Positions 1 through 9,445 of a DNA stretch of 64,000 nucleotides are shown one piece after another. Numbering within the stretch: the first letter of the stretch is position 1; each line of letters opens with the position of its first letter. The stretch comes from Streptomyces griseomycini. GTDB taxonomy: Bacteria > Actinomycetota > Actinomycetes > Streptomycetales > Streptomycetaceae. Both the position numbers and the translations under genes were made by a program. The notes under the pieces are model-generated. The model had not been told where the DNA came from and made no database searches. It saw only the letters and a list, made by a program, of their open reading frames with translations. The stretch lies in NCBI RefSeq assembly GCF_014203535.1, contig NZ_JACHJI010000005.1, positions 398,069 through 462,068 on the forward strand, read 5' to 3'.

Positions 1-79
1 GGGTTGCCGGGGGCCTCGGGGGTGCGGGGGGCCGCAGCGTCTTCGGCGAGGGGGGCGCGGGGGGCGGCGGCGGCCGGGG

Positions 80-122
80 CCCCCCCCCCCCCCCCCCCCC
101 GGCCCCCCCCCCCCCCCGCCCC
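80..122. repeat. long poly-C homopolymer tracts
   Basis: A run of 21 C (80-100), two G, a run of 15 C (103-117), one G and five more C. The 80 bases before it are rich in G runs. Such tracts are rare even in very GC-rich genomes. They could be a true slippage-prone tract or a sequencing/assembly artefact at a contig edge. The sequence alone cannot separate these. Confidence 0.9.
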
Positions 123-220
123 CTCATCGATCACCGCGCCGGGCCCCGGCCGACCGGACACGGCACCCGGGGCCCAGCGCCTGCACGTGGACACCCTCGT
201 CCTGGAAACGGAGAACCCTC

Positions 221-715
221 ATGGCCGGAAGTTCCTGGCAGCGTCCGCTCGTCCTGGCGATGGCCTCGGCGGCTCTCGCCGCCGGCACCACATACGCCGT
301 CCAGGCGGCGCAGAGCACCCCGGCAGGCTCCAGCCACTCCACCGATACCCGTCATCCGCCCGGCCACCACGCGGACTGCGGCAAGGGCGGCAAGGGCGGA
401 GAGGGTGGCAAGGGCGGGGCGCCCGGCCGGCCGGGCGAGCCCGGCCGACCCGGTTGCTTCCGCCCCGGCGACCTGCTGCCGGACAAGCCGGAAGGATCCA
501 AGCCCACAGGGGCGGACAAGATACGGATCGTGATGGCCGTGATGTCCGGACACACGACGAGCGCCCAGGCCGCCGAGAAGTACGACATCCCCCAAGACGA
601 GATCGACACCTGGAAGCGGCAGTTCCTCGACGGCGACTGGCTCACACTGCTCGCGGAACACTCCGGCGAGGACTCCGGCGGGAACGGGCGGGGCACCTTC
701 CCCTTCTCCCCGTGA
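221..715 (+). CDS. small exported Gly-rich protein with transposase-like HTH
   Basis: Protein of 164 residues, ATG preceded by GGAAACGGAG. Residues 1-30 look like a signal peptide (hydrophobic core LVLAMASAALAAG). A Lys/Gly repeat KGGKGGEGGKGG (55-66) and a short collagen-like APGRPGEPGRPG stretch (67-78) follow. Residues about 100-140, ending DTWKRQFLDGDW, resemble the helix-turn-helix of IS3-type OrfA transposase subunits. A DNA-binding-type helix pair on an apparently exported protein is odd. It may be a domesticated fragment used for protein contacts, or a fusion of an export leader with IS debris. The open frame, ribosome site and ordered composition argue for a real gene. Function unknown. 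Confidence 0.6.
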   Translation: MAGSSWQRPLVLAMASAALAAGTTYAVQAAQSTPAGSSHSTDTRHPPGHHADCGKGGKGGEGGKGGAPGRPGEPGRPGCFRPGDLLPDKPEGSKPTGADKIRIVMAVMSGHTTSAQAAEKYDIPQDEIDTWKRQFLDGDWLTLLAEHSGEDSGGNGRGTFPFSP

Positions 716-1274
716 CGCACGGAGGCGCCCGCAGACCGCGAAACTCAAGATCAGACCCGGGGGCAGCGCACGTCCAGCGGTGGATGCCGATGAGCGGGCG
801 CCGGCCCCTGCGGATCCCTCCACCAGGGCGCGAGGGGCCGCCGCCGGACGTGTGTCCCGGATGCCTCGGTGGAGGACCGGCGGACGGTCCTCGATCCTGT
901 CGTGGAGAGGGGGCTGGAAGCGCCAGTACGCCGAGGGAGAGACAGAGGGCGCTTCCGGTGCCCCGGACGGAGGCCGTGCTGTCCCGCCCCGGCGGATGCC
1001 GAGTGCCCGGTCCCGCGGGTCCGGCCGGCTGCCGGTGTGTTGGCGATCTTCCGTTTCCATGCCGACGATGAGGTCGAATTCGACGTCGGCCTGCGGGAGT
1101 TGCAAGGCCAGGATCGACTTGACGTGTTCCGCGGATTCCTTCGGGAGACCGAGAGGCTGCGGCACGCCTGCGGTTCGAGTCTCGTGCTGCCGGGTTCGCG
1201 CCAACGGGTGGGTGCGATTCCCCGGGCTGCGGCCCGGCCGCCGCGCGTCGGCCGCGGCAGCCTTCCCGGACGGC
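716..1274. other. no supportable gene
   Basis: About 560 bases with long open frames on both strands but no frame that I recognise and no convincing start with a ribosome site. It may be the decayed continuation of the LuxR-type relic that follows. Confidence 0.4.
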
Positions 1275-1500
1275 GGGACCGCGCGGTGGTCGGGGGTTGC
1301 GGCGAGTGCCTCGGTGAGCAGGGTGACCACGGCGCGCGCCGGATCGGGCGTGTGCCGTGGCCGGCGGGTGCTGACGTTCAGCATGCCGACGTACCGGCCG
1401 TCGTCGGCGAACAGGCATGGGGCCACGCCGTCCTCGGTGCCGAGGGGACCCAGCACCTCCTGAAAACCCGGTGAGGCAAGCCAGGAACTGCCCGGGGAGG
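1275..1500 (-). pseudogene. LuxR-family regulator relic (GAF-like part)
   Basis: Read on the minus strand, this piece gives a run with CLFADDGRYVGMLNVST and then a helical segment ending LLTEALAATPDHRA. That pattern belongs to the GAF-like sensor part of a group of LuxR regulators common in Streptomyces. The expected upstream sequence is only partly visible in another frame, and no C-terminal LuxR helix-turn-helix follows. I read it as a frameshifted, truncated relic. The family assignment rests on remembered sequence patterns. Confidence 0.45.
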
Positions 1501-2009
1501 CGCCTGAGCCGGAGACCGCCCCGGGCCGGGCAGCGGAGCACGGGGAACACCGGGTCGTGGTGGAGACGGGTCTTGGTGTTCTCCGTGGCGTCGTCCGGAT
1601 GATCCCCAGCCGGCGTGCTGTGGCGCCGGCTGAGCGGATCCCACCGCGCCGGCGAGGCGTGGTCGCGCAGCGAGCACGGGGAACGGGCGAAGCGGCGGTA
1701 CCGGAGCAAGTCCGTCGTGCGCCTACCGGGGCAAAATGCCCGCTCCCCGGGACAGGCGCACGGTGGCCTGCCGGTTGAGCGGGGAGCAGCCGCCGACAGA
1801 CGGCGCAGACGAGGGAGGGGAACTCGCGCACTCGGCCGAGGAGATCCCCCGCACCACACGGCGGCACGCCACCGCACTCCGCCCCTTCCGCGTTCCCGCA
1901 GGCCCGGAGCACCCCCCTTCCGTCGGCGCGGATGCACCTCGTGCATGATCGGTGGAGCCCCTCGACCTCCAAGGCGGGGAGGCGTCTACCGAACGCAAAG
2001 GAGATGGCG

Positions 2010-2774
2010 TTGACCATCTGGGAGTCACTGGCAGTCCTTGTCGCCGGTATCGGTGCCGGCACCATCAACACCATCGTCGGCTCGGGAACGCTGATCACAT
2101 TCCCGGTGCTCCTCGCCACGGGGCTGCCACCGGTGACGGCGACCGTGTCCAACGCCCTGGGTCTGATTCCCGGATCCGTCAGCGGTGCCATCGGGTACCG
2201 GGAAGAGCTCAAGGGACAACGCTCACTGGTCCTGCGACTGGGTGTCGCCGCCGCGATCGGCGGGCTGGCCGGAGCGGTGCTGCTGCTCGTGCTTCCGGAG
2301 ACCGCCTTCGAAACGGTCGTCCCCGTCCTCGTGGCGCTCGCGCTGGTCCTCGTCGTTCTCCAGCCGCGCCTCTCCACAGCCGTCCAGCGGCGCCGCACCC
2401 GGGCCGGAGCCGTCACGAAAACCGACGGCGGCCCCGTCCTCTTCGGCGGCCTTCTGCTTGCCAGCGTGTACGGCGGCTACTTCACGGCGGCCCAGGGCAT
2501 CATCTACCTCTCCCTGATGGGCATGCTGCTCGACGACACCCTCCAGCGCCTCAACGCCGTGAAGAACGTCCTCGCGGCGATCGTGAACAGCATCGCGGCA
2601 CTCTTCTTCCTCTTCGTCGCCGACTTCGACTGGACCGCCGTCCTCCTCATCGCCGCGGGCTCCGCGGCAGGAGGGCAGATCGGTGCGAAGATCGGGCGCC
2701 GGCTGCCTCCGACGGCGCTCCGCGTCTTCGTCGTCGTCGTCGGCGTTTGCGCCATCCTCCAGCTGCTGCGCTGA
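2010..2774 (+). CDS. TauE/SafE-family membrane exporter
   Basis: About 254 residues, almost all transmembrane, with the duplicated TauE/SafE layout: an N-terminal GIGAGTINTIVGSG repeat and a second half with GGYFTAAQGIIYLSLMG and GSAAGGQIGAKIG. Members move sulfite, sulfoacetate or related anions across the membrane; the substrate here is not evident. AAAGGAG at 1997-2003 touches the ATG at 2004 but lies well placed for the in-frame TTG at 2010, so I prefer TTG. A strong hairpin at 2836-2876 follows. It stands alone, with no sulfur genes beside it. Confidence 0.88.
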   Translation: MTIWESLAVLVAGIGAGTINTIVGSGTLITFPVLLATGLPPVTATVSNALGLIPGSVSGAIGYREELKGQRSLVLRLGVAAAIGGLAGAVLLLVLPETAFETVVPVLVALALVLVVLQPRLSTAVQRRRTRAGAVTKTDGGPVLFGGLLLASVYGGYFTAAQGIIYLSLMGMLLDDTLQRLNAVKNVLAAIVNSIAALFFLFVADFDWTAVLLIAAGSAAGGQIGAKIGRRLPPTALRVFVVVVGVCAILQLLR

Positions 2775-2835
2775 GCCCCTCGGGGCCGGCGGTGCGGGTC
2801 GGGCGCCCGGGCGGTCGAAGACACGAGCGCCTCGT

Positions 2836-2876
2836 GCAGCACCCCCTCGCCGGTGGAACCGGCGAGGGGGTGCTGC
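2836..2876. terminator. strong hairpin terminator after TauE gene
   Basis: A perfect 19-bp stem (2836-2854 with 2858-2876) and a 3-base loop gga, 61 bases after the exporter stop. No T run follows, as is common for actinomycete terminators. It could act in both directions. Confidence 0.8.
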
Positions 2877-3832
2877 GGCCTGGACGAGTGATTCCTGACG
2901 GTGTCAGCGGTCGTCGGCGATCGGGGACCGGCCGACGTGCCCGGATCACCCGAGTGACTCACCCTGCTGACGGTGCGCCCGGGAGCACAGACGGGGCGTT
3001 CGAGACCTTTCCGTGGCAAGCGACCCGGACACCCCGCTCACCGCACCGCACCGCACGTGAAGACCGACGACGAGATCGGGGATACCCGATGGCCGGACCG
3101 CCCGCCGTGCCGGACGGATTCCTCCCGGATGTGCAGTGGGCCTTCGAGGACGTCGGCGAGACGGCACTGCCCGACCGGCCCTCCGCCGCCGGCCACACCC
3201 TCCGCCCCCCGAACCAGGAGGCGTTCCGGACGACACCGGACGAGCGTCCGGCCGCGATCTCCTTGCGCCTCGGGGTGCCCGGCGACCTGGCCGGTACCCG
3301 GCAGGGCGCGCCCCTGAGGCGGGCACCCCGTGGATCCAGCAGGTCACGGACGCCCGGCGGGCCGAGCAGGTCGGGGCATCGCGGGGACGACTCCCGTCAT
3401 CGCCGCCGAGGTACGCGGCACGAGCAGGCCGGCCCGCAGCGACCGGTTCATGCCGCCGTTCCCACGGCTTCCCGAGGTCGCTGAGTACGCCCTTCCTCGC
3501 GGACGGGGAAGCGCATCCCGGGCGGGTACGACCGGCCGAAGCCGTTCCCCGTACCGTGGAGGCCGTGCTCACCTCGTCCCCGTGAGGGCGGACGACCACG
3601 GACGGCGCCGTGGAACCGGAGACCCCCGGGCATGCCGCGGGGGGCCGTCACCGTCCGGACGCTCGCGGGCCGCGGCCGCCCGGAGGGACGAGCGGGAAGG
3701 CCCCCGCCTCGAATTCGAATCTGACGCCCCGTTGACATGGGAGCGCCTCGGACGGGCATTCGGACAACCACGTAGGAAGTCAAGGAGTGTCTGGCCCGTC
3801 CGGGCCGTGCAACCGACAACCGGGAGTATCCC
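2877..3832. other. region of unassigned reading frames
   Basis: Nearly 1 kb between the exporter and the DUF4190 gene. An ATG at 3089 opens a plus-strand frame with a fairly normal start (MAGPPAVPDGFLPD and then VQWAFEDVGETALPD). It soon becomes Arg/Pro-rich in the manner of a shifted frame, suggesting a frameshifted gene. I do not recognise it and see no other supportable gene. Confidence 0.35.
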
Positions 3833-4120
3833 ATGGCGAGTTACGGAAGTTCCTCTGTCGAGTCCTCCGGATCGCGCACCAATGGCCTGGCGATCGCGAG
3901 CCTCTGCTGCGGTGTCGTCGGACTGTTCGTTCTGAACATCGTCCTGGGCCCCTTGGCCATCATCTTCGGTGCCATCGCCCGCCGCCAGGCGGCGGTCAAG
4001 AACGGCGCCGGAATGGCGAAGGCCGGCATCATCCTCGGCATCGTCGACGTGGTGCTCTGGCTCGTGCTCCTGGCCGTCGCCGCCAGCAACGACGGATTCA
4101 GCTGGTACGTGGGCGGCTGA
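3833..4120 (+). CDS. DUF4190-like small membrane protein
   Basis: Protein of 95 residues: a polar Ser-rich N-terminus (about 20 residues), a first membrane segment (LAIASLCCGVVGLFVLNIVLG), the motif FGAIARRQ, a Gly/Lys linker and a second membrane segment (IILGIVDVVLWLVLLAV). The two-helix plan with GxIAxRQA after helix 1 is typical of DUF4190 proteins, small actinobacterial membrane proteins of unknown role. ATG with a weak GGGAG upstream. A GC hairpin (4146-4182) follows, so it is probably monocistronic. Confidence 0.85.
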   Translation: MASYGSSSVESSGSRTNGLAIASLCCGVVGLFVLNIVLGPLAIIFGAIARRQAAVKNGAGMAKAGIILGIVDVVLWLVLLAVAASNDGFSWYVGG

Positions 4121-4145
4121 TGCCCCCCGGGCAGACGCGAGGCAT

Positions 4146-4182
4146 GCGGGCGGGCACCGCCGAAGGCCGGGTGCCCGCCCGC
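4146..4182. terminator. hairpin after DUF4190 gene
   Basis: Inverted repeat GCGGGCGGGCAC (4146-4157) with GTGCCCGCCCGC (4171-4182), a 12-bp perfect stem with a 13-base loop, 26 bases after the stop codon. Confidence 0.65.
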
Positions 4183-4475
4183 GCCGTGGCCGGAACGCCT
4201 CCGCTCTCATGCGTGCCGGGCGACAGCGGACGGGAGCCGGGGGACAGGACGCGGACGTGTCCCTCACCGCCGGCGACGCGGAACAGTTCCTCCGGGACCG
4301 TCTCCGCCGGGCAGCAGGAGATCGCCTCGGGCCTGGCGAGCCGCGGCGGGCGATGACCCGGTGTCGGTGGTCGGGCCGGTACCAGAGCCGTACTTCCGCG
4401 CGTGCCCGGTCGTCGATGCGGCCTGAACGATCGGCGCAACCTACGGTGCGACCGCCGTGACGGGTGCCGACGGCC

Positions 4476-5483
4476 TCAGCCCCCCTCCTGCTCCGGCCGG
4501 GCCCGGTGGGCCTTGAGCGACCCGGCGTGCGCCTTGCTGGTGGGATCACGACGAGTCTTGATCAGGCTGGCCACCGTGGCGACGGCAAGCACGATCCCGA
4601 TGACCACAAGGCTGAGCGGAGTGGAGATCTCCGGAACGCTGTGTGAGATGTCCTCGTGCGCCCAGTGGAGGACGAGTTTCGCCCCGATGAAGGCCAGGAT
4701 CACCGCGAGGCCCGTCGACAGGTAGACGAGTCGATCCAGCAGACCCTTGACGAGGAAGAACAGCGCTCTGAGGCCGAGCAGGGCGAACGCGTTGGCCACG
4801 AAGACGATGTAGGGCTCCTCGGTCACGCCGAAGACCGCGGGGATGGAGTCGAGTGCGAACAGGAGGTCGACGCTGCCGATCGCAATGAGCACGATCAGCA
4901 GCGGCGTCACCATCCGTCGCCCCTCCACCCGGGTGAGGATCCGGCCGTCGACATAACCCTCGGTGACCGGGAGCAGCCGCCGGGCCGTCCTCACCACGCC
5001 GTTGTCCTCCACGTCCGGATCCTCGTCCCGGTGCCGGTAGAGCTGCACGGCCGTGTAGATCAGCAGCAGGCCGAACAGCAGGAACATGAAGGAGAACGCG
5101 GAGATCAGCGCGGCTCCGAGCGCGATGAAGACGGCACGCATGACGAGCGCGAGCACGATACCGAAGGAGAGCACCTTCTGCTGGTGCTCCTCCGGCACGG
5201 TGAACGTCGTCATGATGATGACGAACACGAACAGGTTGTCGACCGAGAGGCTCTTCTCCACCAGGTAACCGGCGAAGTACTCGGTGCCGTACGTGCCTCC
5301 GTAGGCGCCCATGAACCACAGACCGAAGACGACGGCGGCCGCGACGTAGAACACGGACCAGGCGGCGGCCTCCCGGAAGCCGACGCGATGCGGCCTCACC
5401 CATCCCAACGTCAGGTCCAGGGCCAGCAGTCCCACGATGACCGAGATCGTCACGACCCACGTGGCCCCGCTGATATCGAGCAT
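4476..5483 (-). CDS. TerC-family integral membrane protein
   Basis: Protein of 335 residues starting MLDISGATWVV, with about nine membrane segments and the TerC signatures EKSLSVDNLFVF and, in the second half, LLFALDSIPAVFGVTE. The acidic residues within these membrane repeats are a family hallmark. TerC proteins are linked to tellurite resistance and, in other bacteria, to manganese export during protein secretion. I chose ATG 5483 because the family begins there and GGAGAGGCAGGTGTGGGG precedes it; the frame runs further upstream without family similarity. No other ter genes are nearby, so a metal-homeostasis role is inferred only from the family. Confidence 0.9.
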   Translation of the reverse strand: MLDISGATWVVTISVIVGLLALDLTLGWVRPHRVGFREAAAWSVFYVAAAVVFGLWFMGAYGGTYGTEYFAGYLVEKSLSVDNLFVFVIIMTTFTVPEEHQQKVLSFGIVLALVMRAVFIALGAALISAFSFMFLLFGLLLIYTAVQLYRHRDEDPDVEDNGVVRTARRLLPVTEGYVDGRILTRVEGRRMVTPLLIVLIAIGSVDLLFALDSIPAVFGVTEEPYIVFVANAFALLGLRALFFLVKGLLDRLVYLSTGLAVILAFIGAKLVLHWAHEDISHSVPEISTPLSLVVIGIVLAVATVASLIKTRRDPTSKAHAGSLKAHRARPEQEGG

Positions 5484-5656
5484 CCCCACACCTGCCTCTC
5501 CACTCGCACCTTGCGGCGACTGTACTGGCAGGAGCCTCCGAAACAGGCACAACCAGGACGGTCCGGCCTTCGGCGTTCCGCGAGAAGGCGCCGGCTCGCC
5601 CGCGCGCCCGGCGGGGACGTCGGGCCCTGCCGGGCCGTGACCCCGCCGCACGGGCC

Positions 5657-5927
5657 GATCCGGCTACACCGACCTGCTCGTCAGCCACTGCCGCGCGGCC
5701 GGCTTCGAACCCCGCACCGAACGCACCGCCCTCCAGGGCACACCGCCCACCACCGGCGTCATCGGCACCGACCGCCTCGCCTCCGTCACCACAGCCCCAG
5801 GCCCCGCTGCCGGCGACGCCGTCCGTGTCCTCGCCCCGACCCGCCCGTTCACGTGCCCCTGCGCGCCCTGTACCCCCGAGCCACCGCCCCCGCCAAAGAC
5901 GCCTTCCTCGCCACCGCCGCCCTGTGA
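5657..5927 (+). pseudogene. LysR-family regulator C-terminal relic
   Basis: Two frames joined by a shift near 5840 give the end of a LysR substrate-binding domain: YTDLLVSHCRAAGFEPRTER with GTPPTTGVIGTDRLASVT in one frame, then VHVPLRALYPRATAPAKDAF in the next, ending at a stop. The N-terminal DNA-binding half is absent. It lies between two intact minus-strand genes. It is a relic, not a working gene. Confidence 0.6.
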
Positions 5928-5985
5928 CCGCACCGTCCTCGGCCGGCCCGTCGTCGTACCTGAGCCGATCCCGGTGCCGGGTCGT

Positions 5986-6573
5986 TCACCGCATGTGATC
6001 ACCGACCGCGTCGGACGCGTCCGCGTCACCTTCTCGGGGCCAGCGGCCTTCGATGTACAGCCGGACAAGCGCGGCGTGGGAGAGCGGGCTGGCGGGATCG
6101 GCGACATCGCCGTTGGTGGTGTAATCCAGGAGCACGACGTCCTCCTTGTCGCGGAGCCGCTCGACCAGGTCAGCGACGCGGTGTTCGAGAACCCACCGGT
6201 AGGCCGGCAGGTAGATCCGGCGCCGGGCCGTCTCGTAGGACAGCAGCCGGCCGCCGCGCAGACCGGTGCGGTGACCCTGGACGGGGCCGTGTCGACGCAC
6301 CGTCCGCTTCAGTCCCTTCACCGTGGTGACCTCGAGCTTCGTGGGGTCGACGTCGGAGCCCCGGAAGACCTTGAGGGCCTGCCAGATCCCCTCCACGGAC
6401 TGGCTGGTCACGTCCTCGCAGTAGGGGACCGGGATGCCGCCGTGCGGGTAGAACGGGCTCAGTCGTACCCATGGTTCCGGTGCCTTGGAGGTCACATCGA
6501 TGACCTCAGCGCCGGGGAACGCGGCGGTGAGCGACGCCATCGCACGGCGACGGCCGGCAACGCGGATCGACAT
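5986..6573 (-). CDS. DUF6939-like conserved protein
   Basis: Protein of 195 residues starting MSIRVAGRRRAMAS, with GGGAG suitably upstream. Conserved-looking runs include GAEVIDVTSKAPEPWVRLSP, FYPHGGIPVPYCEDVTSQSV, RRRIYLPAYRWVLEH and VVLLDYTTNGDVADPASPLS. I associate these with DUF6939, an actinobacterial family without known activity. No signal peptide or membrane helix. The open frame extends upstream but loses family character. The phrase LDYTTNGD and the many aromatic residues suggest a folded soluble protein. The function is unknown. Confidence 0.75.
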   Translation of the reverse strand: MSIRVAGRRRAMASLTAAFPGAEVIDVTSKAPEPWVRLSPFYPHGGIPVPYCEDVTSQSVEGIWQALKVFRGSDVDPTKLEVTTVKGLKRTVRRHGPVQGHRTGLRGGRLLSYETARRRIYLPAYRWVLEHRVADLVERLRDKEDVVLLDYTTNGDVADPASPLSHAALVRLYIEGRWPREGDADASDAVGDHMR

Positions 6574-6947
6574 CCGGGGACTCCCTGCCTCGGTGACACG
6601 GGCCGCCAAGCATCCCCGATGCCACTGACATCCGGGCCCTGACCCCGGTCCCTGGACACGGACCATGCGGCTTGCGCCGGCGTGGGGAGCGTCGTCCGGA
6701 AGGTGTTCGCGCAGGCGATCGGGTTGCGGTGACCGAGGTGGGAGTGGCGGCGTCGGGTGTCGTAGCGGTGCAGCCGTCGAGTACGCCTCGAGGCGGGCCT
6801 CGTGCTCGCTGGGCCGGGGGCTGCTCTGCCCGGTCGTCTGCACGCCGTCGACTCCGGCCCGGGCCACCGGCGCGGGCCGACCGGAGCGCTCGAGGCAAGC
6901 GCTGGGCGACGCGGTTGCCGGTGGCGGGGTGCCGGCCTGGTGTCCGG

Positions 6948-7115
6948 TCAGCGGGTGGCGAGCAACTCGAGCGTGTCGATCACGCGGTTCGAGAAGCCCC
7001 ACTCGTTGCCGTACCACGCGACCACCTCGACGTGGCGGCCGTCGACGCGGGTGAGGGCCGAGTCGGAGATCGACGGGGCGGGGGTCCTCCACGTCGCACT
7101 CCACCGCCCGTCCCG
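6948..7115 (-). pseudogene. glyceraldehyde-3-phosphate dehydrogenase C-terminal relic
   Basis: The minus strand encodes SISDSALTRVDG and VEVVAWYGNEWGFSNRVID ending LELLATR and a stop. This is the C-terminal signature of GAPDH, whose WYxNEWGxSNR segment is near-universal. The preceding ECDVEDP belongs to the same protein but lies in another frame, marking a frameshift near 7090. The rest of the enzyme, including the catalytic Cys domain, is missing. Confidence 0.75.
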
Positions 7116-7363
7116 TCCTTCGCCCCGTCCCCGGCCGATCCGGGACCACGCCCGCGCTCGAGGGAAACCTCTGCCCTTTTGTGCGTTCCGTGCCGGGCGG
7201 CCGTCACCCCGCTCCCCGGGGACAGCCCGTGTGCGGCCGCCGAACCGGCGTGCGGGGGCACCGCGGACGGCACGGCGCGGATCGAAGCGACGGCGACCGA
7301 CCACGGCCGGGGCGGACCGGCAGAAGGACGCGCCCGGCGAGCGGCGCAGCCGTCACCTGATCC

Positions 7364-9445
7364 TCACCGCATCCAGTGTCCGTCGGTGCTCCATCCCAGA
7401 AAGCGCCGGGCGCGTCCGCCGTCCGCCGTTCCGTCACCGGCGAAGGCGCCGCCCCCGGCGACCATGTCCAGACCCGCCAGGGCAGGGGCCAGCCGGGCCG
7501 CGGCATGGGCCGGGTGGCGGGCCGTCTCCTCGTGCAGGCCTGCGATGACCCGCCGCTGCTCCGCGGGCGGGCACAGGGACAGGTGGAAGACCATCTGACG
7601 CCACGCGTAGGCGGCGTCCTTGACGGTGCCCAGCGGCCGCGGGTTGCGGTGCACACGGGAGGCCAGCCGACACACGGTCACGAAACAGCGGCGTGCCAGG
7701 TCGGCCCAACCGGGCCGCGGGGCGACGCCCACCCGGTGGACCAGCGTGGCCAGGTTGTGCGTGGTGAGGATCTGCGCCTGCTCGATCACCGCGCCGTTCG
7801 CCGCGACGGACCAGGACCGCGATGCCGTCCCGGCCCGCTCGGCGCACAGCCGCGCGAAACCGGGAGAGGTGTGGGCACCGTACGGACGGGTCAGGGCCGT
7901 GGCGGTCTCGACGATCGCCAGATCACGGACCGCCGCGTAGTCGATGCCGTAGTAACGCTCGTACAGCGTGCCGCCGAGCAGTTCACCCGCGATCCGCGCC
8001 GCCGTGAGGAACTTCGGGCTGAACGTGCCCATGAAGATGTCGGCGGCCAGCTCCTCCACGAACGGGGCACCCAGATCGCGCTGGCGTTCAAGGACACCGA
8101 ACTCGCGGACCAGTGGATTGGGCAGGAGCGTGCCCGGGAAGGCCTGCACGGCCAACTCGCCCAGCTGCCGCAGCACGGCGAGCGCGCCTTCGCCGTCCGG
8201 CCTGCCCAGCACTGCGGACCGCTGCCCCGACACCGCCCGTACCCAGGGCAGTTCCTCGAGGCGCACCTGCCGTTCCAGGTTGAGCAGGAGCAGGGAGCGG
8301 CGGTTGCCGAACGCCCGGTGGTTCGCGGCCATCAGCGCTCGCAGCGCCTCGCCGCCGTACGCCTGTGCGGCGGTGACGGCGACCAGCTGCGGCACCAGCT
8401 CGGCCAGGACCTCGGCGGACGGGACGACGCCCCGCTCCACGAGCGTGCCGAGCGGTGCGCTCAGCGCGGACTCGACCACCTGGCGGATCACGGCCGGTGC
8501 GACCGCTCCGGCGGGCAGGCCGGTCTCCCGGCTCTCGTCCTCGGTCACCGCGTCCAGGAGCGGGGCGACGTCGGTGATGCCCGTCTCCTGCGGGAGCACG
8601 GCGAGCCGGCGCAGCATCAGCTGGGCCAGGGCGTGGTGGGAGGCGAGCGCCGCCTGCTCGCCCTGGCACCGGCGCAGGGCCGTGTGCGCGGCGGAACCCG
8701 GCAGACCGCGCCGCCGCACCATGGACTGCACCGCGTGCCGCAGCAGACCGAGCCGGCGCGCGTCCAGCGGCAGTCCGGCGGCGGTCTCCTCCAGGGCACC
8801 GCGCAGAATGCCCAGGTTCTCCTTGGGATTGCGGTGCTTGGAGCAACGGGTGTGCTCCGCGGCGAGCCGCCGGTAGCGGCCGAGCAGGACCTCGCCGTGC
8901 GCCAGCCAGCCGGCATCCGGGAGGATCTCCAGGACCCGCCCGTCCCGCGCCGTCCGCAGCCAGTGGACGAGCAGCTCGTCGCCGAACGGCTGCCACACGG
9001 CGAGCGCCTCGCGCTGGGTCTCGACGGCCGTGTTGGGCCGCCGCCGTGCCAGGGCGTCGACGGCCTCGGCGACGGTGTACCGGTGGAGGGCCGCGGTGGC
9101 GTCCGGCGCGGGCGCGTCCGCCGGGCGGGGCAGGAACCGCAGCCGGTCGGCGAACGGCTCCAGCTCCGCCACGAGGTCGAGTGCCGCGTCCCTCTCCCCG
9201 TGCCGGACCAGCCAGGCCACGGTGAGCAGCGCGGCCTCCTCGGGCACGCCGATCTCGTAGCGGCCGCTGTCCAGCCGGTCCCACAGCCAGGCGAGCCCGG
9301 GCTCGGTGAGGCAGTGCGCGAAGAGCGCGCGCCGCTCGGCGGGCACCCCGAAAGCGCGCGCGGCCTCGGTCTCGTACGCCTGGAGCGGACCGCCCGCGCT
9401 CGCGGTCCCGGTGGCGAAGCCGCCCCGGACCACCTCGGGAGTCAC
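7364..9445 (-). CDS. large protein of unknown function (3' part of a split gene)
   Basis: An open frame of 693 residues with normal composition, mostly helical, no membrane segments and no domain I recognise. It begins GTGACTCCC (TPEVVRGGFATG), and its GTG overlaps the TGA of the next upstream frame (9442-9663). The two products read naturally as one protein: the upstream frame ends GSRTPVDGFPAW and this one continues with TPEVVRGG, which I recall as one uninterrupted run in related Streptomyces proteins. Either one base has been lost or the GTGA junction couples two translated parts. Motifs seen: RYYGIDYAAVRD and VHRNPRPLGTVKDAAYAWRQ. Function unknown. Confidence 0.75.
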   Translation of the reverse strand: MTPEVVRGGFATGTASAGGPLQAYETEAARAFGVPAERRALFAHCLTEPGLAWLWDRLDSGRYEIGVPEEAALLTVAWLVRHGERDAALDLVAELEPFADRLRFLPRPADAPAPDATAALHRYTVAEAVDALARRRPNTAVETQREALAVWQPFGDELLVHWLRTARDGRVLEILPDAGWLAHGEVLLGRYRRLAAEHTRCSKHRNPKENLGILRGALEETAAGLPLDARRLGLLRHAVQSMVRRRGLPGSAAHTALRRCQGEQAALASHHALAQLMLRRLAVLPQETGITDVAPLLDAVTEDESRETGLPAGAVAPAVIRQVVESALSAPLGTLVERGVVPSAEVLAELVPQLVAVTAAQAYGGEALRALMAANHRAFGNRRSLLLLNLERQVRLEELPWVRAVSGQRSAVLGRPDGEGALAVLRQLGELAVQAFPGTLLPNPLVREFGVLERQRDLGAPFVEELAADIFMGTFSPKFLTAARIAGELLGGTLYERYYGIDYAAVRDLAIVETATALTRPYGAHTSPGFARLCAERAGTASRSWSVAANGAVIEQAQILTTHNLATLVHRVGVAPRPGWADLARRCFVTVCRLASRVHRNPRPLGTVKDAAYAWRQMVFHLSLCPPAEQRRVIAGLHEETARHPAHAAARLAPALAGLDMVAGGGAFAGDGTADGGRARRFLGWSTDGHWMR

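Noticed and set aside
131..2416. A 761-codon open frame on the minus strand spanning the start of the window
   Set aside because: It crosses the intact TauE gene and is Arg/Pro/Ala-rich throughout, as expected from GC-rich shadow frames; only a short LuxR-like piece inside it looks like protein.
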